From: Pseudo-nitzschia pungens
Lineage: Eukaryota; Bacillariophyta; Bacillariophyceae; Bacillariales; Bacillariaceae
DNA length: 64,000 bases
NCBI GenBank assembly: GCA_037355855.1
Contig: CM074768.1
Coordinates: 1,054,001 to 1,118,000, forward strand
Reading direction: 5' to 3'
Made by a program: the position numbers and the translations under genes. Each line of letters starts with the position of its first letter. Positions within the stretch are counted from its first letter, which is position 1. Positions 1-9,373 of the stretch are shown here, piece by piece. The notes under the pieces are model-generated. The model was not told where the DNA came from. It made no database searches and saw only the letters and a program-made list of their open reading frames with translations.

Positions 1-1
1 G

Positions 2-1858
2 GGACCTGCTCAAGATAAAGCCTTTCAAGAAATGAAAGCAATGGTGGCAGCGGATGCGCTGAACACCTACCCAGACCTTAACAAGCCCTTTGAACTGTAC
101 ACTGATGCCTCTGACCTACAACTCGGTGCCGCCATCTTACAAGATGGCAAGCCTATTGCATACTGGTCCAAGAAACTATCTGATGCCCAAAAGAATTATA
201 CAACTATGGAGAAAGAACTCCTAGCCATAGTACTCTGTTGCAAAGAGTACCGGAAGATGCTCCTCGGTGGAGTCATCAACGTATACACTGATCATAAGAA
301 CCTTACCTTCCGGACGCTCTCAGTCCAACGAGTCCTCCGATGGAGACTGTTCCTCGAAGAATTCGGCATCAACCTCACCTACGTTGAAGGCAAGAAGAAT
401 GTTCTTGCTGATGCCTTCTCCAGGCTCCCCCGGATGGACCCACCTACTGTGGGGAAGAAAGAAGCCCTTGGTAAGGGCACTCTTATAGATTTTTTGAAAC
501 TTGAAGTCCCCAAGCAAGATGAAGAACTGTTCTTAGCAGAGTTCCCAAACCTATTCCAGCACTTATGCAATGACGCAGACCAAGAATTACAAACTTGTCT
601 GCTGAACAATGAGTGTCTAGTCAACCTACCAAACGCGCAAGACTTGGAATGCCCAGTGAACTTCTCTAACATCTATCTTCACCAGTTGAAGGATCCAACC
701 ATACAATTCAAGATTCAATCCAAAGCCTTCTTCTACCAAGAATTAGAAGGCAACAAGATACTTTGTTACGCCAATCAAACCAATCCAGACAGCTGGAAGA
801 TATATCTCCCCAGATCACTTACAGAAGATACCATGCGCTGGTACCATCTCCTCTTGGGTCATTGTGGATCCAAAAGGCTATATCAAACCATAACAAGCAG
901 ATTCTACGCAGACAACCTCGACGCAAAGTGCAAAGCCTACATTTGCCCTGACCACTGCATCCAATACAAGAACCTACAATCCAAATATGGCAAACTGCCA
1001 CCAAAAGAAGCGCCACTATCCCCATTTCATGAAGTGCATGTGGATCTAATAGGCCCTTGGAAGATCACAGCCCAAGGCAAAAACTACAACTTCAAAGCCC
1101 TCACTTGTATTGATCCAGTCACCAACCTACTCGAAATCATCAGAATCAGAGACAAGTCCTCTCAGCATGTATCAGACCAATTCAAGAACTGCTGGCTCTC
1201 AAGATATCCAAGACCCATCAGGTGTGTCCACGACAATGGTGGAGAATTCCTAGGAGCTGAATTCCAAACTACCCTCAAACAGTATGGAACCCAGTCGATA
1301 CCAACTACAGTGAAGAACCCCCAGTCGAACGCCATCTGCGAAAGAGTCCATCATACAGTTGCTGACATCCTTCGGGTCCTAGTACATGTCAATCCACCTC
1401 AAGCCAACACCAGAGCTAGTCAACTCATGGATAATGCTCTCGCGACCTGCATGCACGCCTCCAGATGCGCAGTGAATGCCTCCTTACAAGCCTCTCCAGG
1501 ATCCCTCGTGTTTAATCGGGACATGCTAGTGGATCTCCCTTTGACTGCCAATCTGCTAGCCCTACAGCAGCTACGACAGCAAGGTATAAACAAAGCTCTG
1601 CTCAGAGACAATGCCAAACGTAAGGAACATACCTTTAAACTCAATGACAAGGTATGGATGCAAGAACCGGATCCGGATAAACTACAGCCAAGAAAAACAG
1701 GACCATTCACTATTGCCCAGGTCCATAACAATGGTACGGTTAAAATCCAGAAAACTCCCTCGGTCGTTGAAACAGTTAACATACGAAAGTTAACCCCTTA
1801 CAAAGAACCAACGCCCGTGGATCAATCAGAAGCCTCAACCATTCATTGGTCAACTTAA
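2..1858 (+). CDS. Ty3/gypsy retrotransposon Pol, 3' part (RNase H, integrase), open at left edge
   Basis: The frame is open from base 2 to a TAA at 1858; the first ATG at 32 is only an internal Met, so the reverse transcriptase lies outside the window. First comes the RNase H domain (YTDASD, then KELLAI, then YTDHKNL). Next is the integrase: a zinc-binding region (HLLLGH followed by CPDHC) and a catalytic core with Asp in HVDLIGPW, Asp in VHDNGGEF and Glu in AICERVH. The C-terminus (VWMQEPDPDKLQPRKTGPFTIAQ, shown in part) resembles the SH3-like/chromo-type tail of gypsy integrases. No stop or frameshift is visible in this part, so the copy may be young. It differs clearly from the minus-strand gypsy Pol at the right end of the window, so these are two families. 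Confidence 0.93.
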   Translation, partial: GPAQDKAFQEMKAMVAADALNTYPDLNKPFELYTDASDLQLGAAILQDGKPIAYWSKKLSDAQKNYTTMEKELLAIVLCCKEYRKMLLGGVINVYTDHKNLTFRTLSVQRVLRWRLFLEEFGINLTYVEGKKNVLADAFSRLPRMDPPTVGKKEALGKGTLIDFLKLEVPKQDEELFLAEFPNLFQHLCNDADQELQTCLLNNECLVNLPNAQDLECPVNFSNIYLHQLKDPTIQFKIQSKAFFYQELEGNKILCYANQTNPDSWKIYLPRSLTEDTMRWYHLLLGHCGSKRLYQTITSRFYADNLDAKCKAYICPDHCIQYKNLQSKYGKLPPKEAPLSPFHEVHVDLIGPWKITAQGKNYNFKALTCIDPVTNLLEIIRIRDKSSQHVSDQFKNCWLSRYPRPIRCVHDNGGEFLGAEFQTTLKQYGTQSIPTTVKNPQSNAICERVHHTVADILRVLVHVNPPQANTRASQLMDNALATCMHASRCAVNASLQASPGSLVFNRDMLVDLPLTANLLALQQLRQQGINKALLRDNAKRKEHTFKLNDKVWMQEPDPDKLQPRKTGPFTIAQVHNNGTVKIQKTPSVVETVNIRKLTPYKEPTPVDQSEASTIHWST

Positions 1859-2060
1859 GTATGCTGGCATTCATTTAATCATGAGGCACTATGTGACACG
1901 GCAGCGTAGCCAACGGTCACGAATGAATAATTAACTGAATCCCGCATTGTGGGAATCAAATATCATATATGTATATATATGGTAATCTTCATTCCTGGAT
2001 ACATTATAATATGTGTCTTAACTTAACGTTCGAGTCCCAGAAGAGAACATATGCCTAATC
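1859..2060. other. 3' flank of the gypsy element; LTR not delimited
   Basis: AT-rich sequence downstream of pol. A 3' LTR would be expected here, but no polypurine tract and no second LTR copy is visible to fix its ends. GTGGGAATC occurs twice (near 1948 and 2060). Confidence 0.3.
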
Positions 2061-3842
2061 GTGGGAATCGACATTGAACCAACATTTATGGCAAGAGCAT
2101 GCCAAAACATGACCATGCTCACGACCTCGAAATTTTATATGTCTCCATTCTTAATTCGCGTAACAATATTCCGTAAAGTATCTAAACATCACAATATTAA
2201 TACTACTCCGAAAACTTCTACCTTAACGTGTAACATTGTTATCATCAAGAAAGCGTCCGTGTTGGATTGGAACGAATTTTTTGGTTATGATCAGGCAGCT
2301 ATATGGGACGGAGACGAGGATATCATTCGTAACTCTAAAAATCTTCCAAGTGATAACGAGATATTGAAAAACACCGGACCAGGTAAAAGATTCCCCGGTT
2401 TGTTGTCATGCCGATTCAATGGAATTCATATCCCTGGATTGGTTTTCGCTACCAAAAGTGGTGGTGTTACCCCATACATTCTTGTGGCCGTTCTCCGTTA
2501 CTTGGATAAACTCAAAGTGTTCCCTCGTCGTGACGACCTTCCCGCTCCTGGTATACTGGTTGATGGACATCCTTCACGTCTTCATTCAACTGTTATTCGA
2601 TATGTAAACAATCTGAAAAAAAATTTTAATAAAGATTATAAGGCAAATCACCATTGGAATGTTATGTTCGGTCTTCCACACGGAACGCATCTTTGGCAAG
2701 TGGCCGACCAAGCTGAACAGAATCAGCTTTTCAAAAAAAAAACAAGAGAAAAGAAGGAGCAGATTCGTTTGGATCAAATAAGAATGGGAGAAACACCGGC
2801 TATCCGTCGGCATGACATTATCCCTATTGTGAATCATGCGTTTCAAAATTCATTTATGGACAGAGACAAAGTGAGAAAGGCATGCGCAAAGACAGGTTGG
2901 AATCCTATGAATAGGAATTGTTTGCTTAATCTATCGGTACAGAAAACTAAGATTGATGCGGAAGGGAAATATGTTCATGGAGAAAAGAAAAGGTTTGATG
3001 ACAATGTCAGTCACACTCTGGCAGAATTGGAGGTATTAAAAAAAGGTCAAGAAGTTGTTCATGGACTAAATTGGGATGGTGATATTGTACAAGATCTCTT
3101 TTTCAGATGTATAAAACAGAACGAACGCTTGGAGGCTGCCCACCTGGCGATGAAGAAAAGGAGAGAATCAAAAGATAACATTTTAGATACAATGAAGAGA
3201 CTGTCCACTGGTAACATGTACCTCGATCGAATTGCTTGGGCGAATCACGCTATTGTTATTAAGGCATGTCGTGATAAGGAACCACAGAAAAATGCGGTAG
3301 TGTTTCGTAAGAACTGTAAAATTTTCGAAACGGAAATGAAAATTTACGATGAAGGAATCATTATCAAAGAAAAGTATAAACAGGCTAAAGGAAATACTGA
3401 GCAAGTCAAATTGAAGTCATCCGAACTTGATTCTTTGTTACGTTTTAAGTGGTTGGCAGAAGAACCAAAGAATCGACCAAAACTAAGTGATCTCAAGATA
3501 AAGGGTGCAAATAGGGCTGAAAACCTCGAACGGAAGAAAAGTTTATGGAAGATTTGGAAAGACAAGCCAGATCCTGTTATGCCAACGAAACCGGTTGGAT
3601 ATGACGAACATTATGATGGACATGATTTTCACTCTCTCGAGACATTAACTATGCCAAACCCAGACAAAACTTGTCGTGTTAAACAGGGGTGGTTTCCATC
3701 CATTATCACAGATCAAGAACAAAATGGCACTGCTGATGAACGAAATTCAAAGTCTGTTGATGATCGAAATTCAAAGTCCGTTGATGTTCTTGAAAATGAC
3801 TTCCATACCTTTTCATCTAGTAGTTTGGGACCCCTTATGTAA
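2061..3842 (+). CDS. pogo/DDE-superfamily transposase-like protein, N-terminally truncated
   Basis: The 593-residue ORF carries a DDE-type core: Asp168 in ILVDGHPSRLH after a beta-strand/helix pair, and Asp216 in GLPHGTHLWQVADQAEQN, which matches the 'lP..Th..QplD' signature of pogo/Jerky-type (DDE_1) transposases. The expected first catalytic Asp and the N-terminal HTH are not visible. Residues 1-65 look like translated noncoding DNA, so the true coding start is probably near 2250 or in an unseen exon. A long Lys/Glu-rich, probably coiled-coil C-terminus follows (residues 225-560). It lies between the gypsy element and the low-GC gene block. It may be a dead transposase, a domesticated one, or part of a larger element with the genes downstream. 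Confidence 0.6.
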   Translation: MGIDIEPTFMARACQNMTMLTTSKFYMSPFLIRVTIFRKVSKHHNINTTPKTSTLTCNIVIIKKASVLDWNEFFGYDQAAIWDGDEDIIRNSKNLPSDNEILKNTGPGKRFPGLLSCRFNGIHIPGLVFATKSGGVTPYILVAVLRYLDKLKVFPRRDDLPAPGILVDGHPSRLHSTVIRYVNNLKKNFNKDYKANHHWNVMFGLPHGTHLWQVADQAEQNQLFKKKTREKKEQIRLDQIRMGETPAIRRHDIIPIVNHAFQNSFMDRDKVRKACAKTGWNPMNRNCLLNLSVQKTKIDAEGKYVHGEKKRFDDNVSHTLAELEVLKKGQEVVHGLNWDGDIVQDLFFRCIKQNERLEAAHLAMKKRRESKDNILDTMKRLSTGNMYLDRIAWANHAIVIKACRDKEPQKNAVVFRKNCKIFETEMKIYDEGIIIKEKYKQAKGNTEQVKLKSSELDSLLRFKWLAEEPKNRPKLSDLKIKGANRAENLERKKSLWKIWKDKPDPVMPTKPVGYDEHYDGHDFHSLETLTMPNPDKTCRVKQGWFPSIITDQEQNGTADERNSKSVDDRNSKSVDVLENDFHTFSSSSLGPLM

Positions 3843-3999
3843 ATTAGTCATCTGTTCTCTTTATGACATTTTTCTTAATTTTATCTTCAATAAAAATAAA
3901 AAAACAGATTTTAATTGACATAATGTGTTTTTAATCGTGATTGATTTAGATAGTCTTCTAGATTCCAAAAGATGAGTGGATTCTCGAAAAAACACCGGG

Positions 4000-4021
4000 T
4001 GATGTCAGCAAATATTTCGTT
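4000..4021 (+). promoter_or_regulatory. shared upstream motif pair (TGATGTCAGCA + ATATTTCGTT)
   Basis: About 100 bp before the ATG at 4113. The same two blocks, TGAYRTCAGCA and ATATTTCGTT, precede the paralogous gene at 5608. The first block resembles a bZIP/CRE-type site. Its function is inferred only from this duplication. Confidence 0.35.
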
Positions 4022-4112
4022 ACGAATGAGTGTATTTTACGTTATCATTAGTATCACTTTCTTCTTTGATGATTACTTCTGACTTCCATAACATAATTCG
4101 AAAAATATTATC

Positions 4113-5276
4113 ATGGTGATTACAACCCCAGAATTTCATGTAGGTGATCTATATCCTAAATTGAAGAAAAAGGAGAAGGATGTATCACCATTATCGGCAC
4201 CATCGGCGGAAACGCCTCCTCATCCCGATTCATGGAAAAGGAATACACGTAGGGATAGGGAGAAAGAAGCACGAGATGTTGCTTCGCGTACCGTCTTCAA
4301 AGCTAGAAAATTGTTTGACAGAGAGAGGATAAACAATAGAATCAAAAGAAAATTAAACAAAAAAATTTCAATGAAAATGAAGTGGTATCCTGCAACGAAA
4401 GCAAGACAGGTTGAATTGGCAGTAAAATTTCTCGATCCGGGATATGGTTGGAAGGTAGAGGTATCCAGGGACGAATCTGTTTCTCCTCCACCAATGCCAC
4501 GTTCACCTCCATTAACACCGTCACCAGAACTTCCTAGTGTTAATTCCGTTCTCATGAAAGGAGCAGAACTACAATATCAGAGATCCAAGTTGATGAAAGA
4601 AGCTAGAGCCAAGGCAAGAGCTTTGTTCGACACGAAAAATCAACAGGAACAAAATGATGTCAAAAACGATAATGAATTTGAATCCGAAGATGACAAAAAA
4701 CCCGTGGCAAAGGTTATCCACCCCCATATAAAGAAGAAGGGAAGAAATGAAAAGAAAATTGTGAAAACAACCGAACCCAATAGTTTATTTTTGGATTCAA
4801 ATGAAGATTTGATATTGGATGGAGCTGCAAGATTCTTATACAAAGAGGCTAAGTCATTGGATAAAACGATATCCATAGATTTGTATCAAGAACATCCTAC
4901 ATTGGGTAAATTAGCCGAGAAACACTGCTTAGGGTGTGGTTTGGGTACCTGTCTTCAAAAAAGTTATATTGCTACTGCTGCGGCGATGGCTAGAAGTGCC
5001 ATCGCTTGTAAACAAGGAAATTTGCAAGGAATGACGTTTCGTGATAAAAAGGAGTGGTTCGTTGGTATTTACTACAAGGTAAAAGGTTTCGATGTTCATG
5101 CTAAGTTAGACTATTGTTCTTGTGCTGTTAAATTTGCTTACAAGGAGTGGGCTGATGGTTGGAATAAGAAGTCAATAAAAGCAGAGGAACTGGAGAGAAG
5201 ACAGCGTTCAACAGATGACGGTGTGATTTACGATCCATTCAACCTCCTGAAAAGTGACTCTCCGTCACGAATTTAG
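4113..5276 (+). CDS. lineage-specific Lys-rich protein with C-terminal Cys domain (paralog A)
   Basis: 387 residues, family not recognised. Two regions are shared with the next gene. The first is a basic segment (KMKWYPATKAR ... GWKVEVSRDESVSPPPMPRSP, residues ~88-135). The second is a C-terminal Cys domain (residues ~270-350): CLGCGLGTCLQK, then a W-F-x-x-I-Y block, then C-A-x-x-F-A-x-x-W. The C-x-G-C-x4-C spacing suggests metal binding. The middle is charged and probably disordered. There is no signal peptide or membrane segment. The high Lys content suggests a nuclear or nucleic-acid-binding protein, which is inference. Codon use is AT-rich, unlike the plastid and metabolic genes further right. 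The start is the first ATG after the shared upstream motif. Confidence 0.75.
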   Translation: MVITTPEFHVGDLYPKLKKKEKDVSPLSAPSAETPPHPDSWKRNTRRDREKEARDVASRTVFKARKLFDRERINNRIKRKLNKKISMKMKWYPATKARQVELAVKFLDPGYGWKVEVSRDESVSPPPMPRSPPLTPSPELPSVNSVLMKGAELQYQRSKLMKEARAKARALFDTKNQQEQNDVKNDNEFESEDDKKPVAKVIHPHIKKKGRNEKKIVKTTEPNSLFLDSNEDLILDGAARFLYKEAKSLDKTISIDLYQEHPTLGKLAEKHCLGCGLGTCLQKSYIATAAAMARSAIACKQGNLQGMTFRDKKEWFVGIYYKVKGFDVHAKLDYCSCAVKFAYKEWADGWNKKSIKAEELERRQRSTDDGVIYDPFNLLKSDSPSRI

Positions 5277-5607
5277 ACATACAAGGACCATATTAAATAA
5301 TCTTAATGAGAAGGTGAGGTTCGAAATGGAGAGAAGAACGTTTTTTATATTAATTATATATTTATTCTTATAACATTTGTTTTAGCTTATATATATAAAT
5401 AAGCAATGCAATGTTTCATTTAATGTTGTCACTGTTAATTTTTCAAAGAATATTCGTGTCAACCGATCAACAGATGTGTCGTTTTGATTGATGTCGTCGA
5501 AAATACGAAAAAAAAAAAAAAAGGATGACATCAGCATGTGTTACTAAAAGAGGATATATCCGATATTTCGTTGCATTAAAATTGATAGACAACACATAAA
5601 ACGAACC
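5277..5607. other. intergenic, AT-rich, with poly-A run
   Basis: No coding potential. It holds a run of about 16 A at 5507-5522 and the promoter-like motif listed separately. Confidence 0.5.
5526..5572 (+). promoter_or_regulatory. shared upstream motif pair (TGACATCAGCA + ATATTTCGTT)
   Basis: Second copy of the motif pair, ending 35 bp before the ATG at 5608. The spacing between the blocks is longer (26 bp) than upstream of 4113, where they nearly touch. Confidence 0.35.
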
Positions 5608-6546
5608 ATGTCACTTTCAACACCATTATTCACTGTAAGAGAATTACACGGAGATCAGTCCTTAGATGTTGATACCTCACCTGATTCGATTTCAGAAGGT
5701 GAAGTTAGTAATTTGAGAAGGAAAGAATTGAATTTAAAAAAGAAAACACGTCACATGGCTAGACGATTAGTTTTTGAAGGTAAAGATGCAATCCGAAATG
5801 TTTCTTGGGAGAGTAAGAAAAGAGCTATGAAGAAGAAGAATAAGAAATATATGAAGTGGTATTCATCCCGGAAAGCAAGAGAAGCATTTACTGTAATGAA
5901 AGGAATGGACGTCGGTAAAGGTTGGAAAGTAAAAATTGTTATCGATAAAACAGTGACTCCCCCCAAAATACCTTCTCCTTCACATCTATTTCTATCAAAC
6001 CGAATGGACTTTAAAGATGAACGAGAAAGACATCTGTCGTCAACACGCAGACCAAATAGTAGTTCATTGAGTAACGAATGTGACAACCTAAGTAACGAAA
6101 GAAGTGATGATGAAAAAAGCGAGCTTCTGATCACACCCCCCAAAAAAAAACCAACAAAACATGACAATAGTAATTCTGTACCTATCTGCAACCAATGTGG
6201 TAAGGCACATCTCGACGATGAATTTTGCATGCACATTGCCAAACAAAACTCCAAAAAATTGTGCTTTGGGTGCGAGAATCCAAGATGTCGACATAAAAAA
6301 CGTATCTGGGAGGCAATCGAAGTCGCTAAGGATGCCGAAGAAACACTACCTTTTGACGATAATGAGCTAAAGCGTATCTGGTTCATAAACATCTACAAAG
6401 CAAAACTTCCTACTGGATGGATCCACAAACACGAATCGTTCAGTGGGATAAATTGTGCCAAAAAATTTGCAACAGAAGAATGGCCTTTGTGGTTTGGCAA
6501 GACGTTGACATTTGATGATTATGACTCCGATGAGACAGACGATTAA
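5608..6546 (+). CDS. lineage-specific Lys-rich protein with zinc-knuckle-like motif and Cys domain (paralog B)
   Basis: 312 residues, a paralog of the gene at 4113 with the same order of parts. A basic segment KKNKKYMKWYSSRKAR ... GWKVKIVIDKTVTPPKIP is followed by a Ser/Asp-rich linker. The C-terminal Cys domain reads CFGCENPRCRHKK, then RIWFINIY, then INCAKKFATEEW. Unlike paralog A it has an extra CNQCGKAHLDDEFC motif before that domain, a CX2CX3HX5C arrangement reminiscent of Gag zinc knuckles. No function is recognised. The same-strand neighbour and shared upstream motifs indicate tandem duplication followed by divergence. Confidence 0.75.
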   Translation: MSLSTPLFTVRELHGDQSLDVDTSPDSISEGEVSNLRRKELNLKKKTRHMARRLVFEGKDAIRNVSWESKKRAMKKKNKKYMKWYSSRKAREAFTVMKGMDVGKGWKVKIVIDKTVTPPKIPSPSHLFLSNRMDFKDERERHLSSTRRPNSSSLSNECDNLSNERSDDEKSELLITPPKKKPTKHDNSNSVPICNQCGKAHLDDEFCMHIAKQNSKKLCFGCENPRCRHKKRIWEAIEVAKDAEETLPFDDNELKRIWFINIYKAKLPTGWIHKHESFSGINCAKKFATEEWPLWFGKTLTFDDYDSDETDD

Positions 6547-6694
6547 TGGTTAAGAATATTACATAGTAGACTATTAATACATATATATATATAATTATTT
6601 TATCGTTATCGTTTATTTGGTCACTTTCTATAATCCATTTAACATACATCATGATGATCGTAGTTGTTATGGGTAAACCATTTTCCGGCATCAA

Positions 6695-9373
6695 TCAGTT
6701 TTCACCGTTATTTTCATCAGCTGAATCGTCATTACCTTCACCGTTATTTTCATCAGCTGAATCGTCGTTACCTTCACCGTTATTTTCATCAGCTGAATGA
6801 TCGTTACCTTCAACGGAACTTTTCTTTTTCTTACGAGAACCAGTTCTCTTTGTTGTAGGCGGATAGTGACGCCTTAGATATTCTTGGACTGAATGAGTGT
6901 GATAAATATCATCATCCTTGTCACAAACATTTTCCGTCAACCACTGTCCGACTAACATCAACTTTTGACCAATTACTGTCCTATTCTCTTTGAATCCCTG
7001 ACCAACTAACAAAGTAATTCGTGGATCTTCCCTGATGTAACCATTGGGAAACTTTTTTGCATCTGATGGCTTTGAGATAACTTCATCAACGGTCACCATA
7101 AAATTATACATTCCAAAATGTTTAGCAAGTTGAAATGGTGTATGCCATGCAGTGCATTTCTGATAAGCCAATACAGATCTGCCGCACGACGCAGCTTTAC
7201 GTCGAGAAGTATCGTCTTTCATAGCGGTATAAGTAGTGATTGGGTCACGAATTCTCCGTTTCAACTTTTTATCAATTCTATACTGACCATCATTGTATTT
7301 TTTTTTTTTGTTTTTTCGAGATTGGTTTCCGTTTTCTGTTTCAGAATCATCCGAGGGTTGGTAATCATCATCTTCGTTTTTGTGTTCGGAAACACTTTCA
7401 TCGCCATCTTCGACACTGGTTCCGTCGTTTTCTTCGTGTTCGGAAACACTTTCATCGTCCTCTTCGACACTGGTTCCGTCGTCTCCTTCGTGATAACGGT
7501 TGTCTCCGTTTTGGTATTCGGAAACACTTTCATCGTCGTCTTCGATACCGGTTTCGTCGTCTCCGTCGTGATAACGCTTGTCTCCGTTTTGGTATTCGGA
7601 AACACTTTCATCGTCGTCTTCGATACCGGTTTCGTCGTCTCCGTCGTGATAACGCTTGTCTCCGTTTTGGTATTCGGAAACACTTTCATCGTCGTCTTCG
7701 ATACCGGTTTCGTCGTCTCCGTCGTGATAACGCTTGTCTCCGTTTTGGTGTTCCGAATAATGGTTGACTGGCTGATTTACAACATCAGAAGGAAATGTAT
7801 TGCTTGTCCCAAACAAGTTTTTAGCTCCATAATCAAGTTGCCATTTATAATCAATGCTGCCATCATATTTTTCTTCAAAAGTCGAACGATGATCATCTCC
7901 AGAATAGTTATTTGTGGTAAACCGTTTAAGTCCATGATTTTGACTTTTTTCTGACCGTTTGTATGCTCCGTTGCTATTGTCAATTAGAACAGATCGTGAT
8001 GATCTCTTTTTCGAACTTCGAGCGGCCTTTGCAGTAGCGGATGACGGATATACTGGTGTCGGTTTCTTTTCGGTACCGGATGGTGATCTCTTTTTCGAAC
8101 TTTGAGAGGCCTTTACAGTAGCGGATGACGGATATACTGGTGCCGGTTTCTTTTCGGTCGGATGTACTGGTGCCGGTTTCTTTTCGGTCGGATATACTGG
8201 TGTCGGTTTCTTTTCGGTACCGGATGGTGATCTCTTTTTCGAACTTCGAGAGGCCTTTACAGTAGCGGATAACGGATATACTGGTGCCGATTTCTTTTCG
8301 GTCGGATGTACTGGTGCCGGTTTCTTTTCGGTACCGGATGGTGATCTCTTTTTCGAACTTCGAGAGACCTTTACAGTAGCGGATGACGGATATACTGGTG
8401 CCGGTTTCTTTTCGGTACCGGATGGTGATCTCTTTTTCGAACTTCGAGAGGCCTTTACAGTAGCGGATGACGGATATACTGGTGCCGGTTTCTTTTCGGT
8501 ACCGGATGGTGATCTCTTTTTCGAACTTCGAGAGGCCTTTACAGTAGCGGATGACGGATATACTGGTGCCGGTTTCTTTTCGGTCGGATATACTGGTGTC
8601 GGTTTCTTTTCGGTACCGGATGGTGATATCTTTTTCGAACTTCTAGAGGCCTTTGCAGTAGCGGATGACGGATATACTGGTGGGGGTTTCTTTTCGGTCG
8701 GATGTACTGGTGGGGGTTTCTTTTCGGTCGGATATACTGGTGCCGGTTTCTTTTCGGTACCGGATGGTGATCTCTTTTTCGAACTTCGAGCGGCCTTTGC
8801 AGTAGCGGATGACGGATATACTGGTGCCGGTTTCTTTTCCTCATATGACGGTGAATTCCTTTTCGAATTTCGAGAGGCGTTTGCAGCCGTTGAAGACATA
8901 ATTTGATTCCCGGTATTCGTTGAGGATAATCTTCCGGAACTAAGAGAATCGTCGGTAACAGAAGAATGAATCATTGACGGTGGTTTCATGAAGGAATTCT
9001 CGTATGAACGTAGATTGAAAGGAGGAGGATTATCTCTGAAAAAAGAGTTACCGGATGAAAAAAAATCATAATGGGATAGTTTATCATCCTCAGCGGAGTT
9101 ATGATTGTGACCGAAACTGTCGATAACTCGTTCATTATCGTGACATATCAATGACGATTCTTTATAATCGACTCGTGGTATATTCCGAGATGGATACTTA
9201 TGTGCTTGACGAAGTCGACGACCGTGGCTGTCTTCAGCCGAGTTACTTGTCACAGACGATGAATGACGTCCTCTTCCCCGCCCACTCACCCGACCTCTGT
9301 TAGCTCTGTACATGTTATATCGTTCTTCGAACAATATTGGGATAAAATTGTGATACAATGAAGGAAAACTCAT
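6695..9373 (-). CDS. lineage-specific large repeat protein (Lys/Pro/Ser repeats, acidic repeats)
   Basis: 892 residues, unrecognised. Order of parts: an N-terminal Arg/Gly-rich stretch (NRGRVSGRGRGR); a basic repeat array built from TEKKPAPVYP and SSATVKASRSSKKRSPSG units (DNA about 8030-8880); four acidic repeats of 26 residues (SEYQNGDKRYHDGDDETG...; DNA about 7395-7750, 78-bp period); a globular-looking region (about residues 690-860, from DPITTYTAMKDD to EYLRRHYPP, with conserved-looking YQKCTAWHTPFQLAKHFGM); and a 12-residue EGNDDSADENNG triple repeat at the C-terminus. Alternating basic and acidic low-complexity blocks suggest a disordered scaffold or nucleic-acid-associated protein. 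It sits divergent from nothing and convergent with the gene at 5608 (148 bp apart). Confidence 0.7.
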   Translation of the reverse strand: MSFPSLYHNFIPILFEERYNMYRANRGRVSGRGRGRHSSSVTSNSAEDSHGRRLRQAHKYPSRNIPRVDYKESSLICHDNERVIDSFGHNHNSAEDDKLSHYDFFSSGNSFFRDNPPPFNLRSYENSFMKPPSMIHSSVTDDSLSSGRLSSTNTGNQIMSSTAANASRNSKRNSPSYEEKKPAPVYPSSATAKAARSSKKRSPSGTEKKPAPVYPTEKKPPPVHPTEKKPPPVYPSSATAKASRSSKKISPSGTEKKPTPVYPTEKKPAPVYPSSATVKASRSSKKRSPSGTEKKPAPVYPSSATVKASRSSKKRSPSGTEKKPAPVYPSSATVKVSRSSKKRSPSGTEKKPAPVHPTEKKSAPVYPLSATVKASRSSKKRSPSGTEKKPTPVYPTEKKPAPVHPTEKKPAPVYPSSATVKASQSSKKRSPSGTEKKPTPVYPSSATAKAARSSKKRSSRSVLIDNSNGAYKRSEKSQNHGLKRFTTNNYSGDDHRSTFEEKYDGSIDYKWQLDYGAKNLFGTSNTFPSDVVNQPVNHYSEHQNGDKRYHDGDDETGIEDDDESVSEYQNGDKRYHDGDDETGIEDDDESVSEYQNGDKRYHDGDDETGIEDDDESVSEYQNGDNRYHEGDDGTSVEEDDESVSEHEENDGTSVEDGDESVSEHKNEDDDYQPSDDSETENGNQSRKNKKKKYNDGQYRIDKKLKRRIRDPITTYTAMKDDTSRRKAASCGRSVLAYQKCTAWHTPFQLAKHFGMYNFMVTVDEVISKPSDAKKFPNGYIREDPRITLLVGQGFKENRTVIGQKLMLVGQWLTENVCDKDDDIYHTHSVQEYLRRHYPPTTKRTGSRKKKKSSVEGNDHSADENNGEGNDDSADENNGEGNDDSADENNGEN
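7395..7750 (-). repeat. 78-bp in-frame tandem repeat (about 4 copies)
   Basis: The phrase TTTTGGTATTCGG recurs at exact 78-bp spacing near 7510, 7588 and 7666. Three units are almost identical and the outermost are diverged. The period is a multiple of three, so all frames stay open through it, which produces false antisense ORFs. Confidence 0.85.
8030..8880 (-). repeat. coding minisatellite (EKKPAPVYP / SSKKRSPSG units)
   Basis: Mixed tandem array of two short modules: a 30-bp GGTACTGG...TTCGGTCGGA-type unit and a longer unit with SSATVKASRSSKKRSPSG. Copies differ mostly by single bases and by the number of short units, the pattern expected from slippage or unequal exchange. Confidence 0.8.

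Noticed and set aside
6188..6230. CNQCGKAH motif of the 5608 product as proof of retroelement Gag origin
   Set aside because: Spacing resembles the Gag knuckle at the right end of the window, but no other Gag feature is present. Short zinc motifs arise often.
7118..7954. Plus-strand ORFs of 278 and 175 codons
   Set aside because: They lie on the 78-bp in-frame repeat of the minus-strand gene and repeat with it (FIVVFDTGFVVS units). Openness follows from the repeat period.
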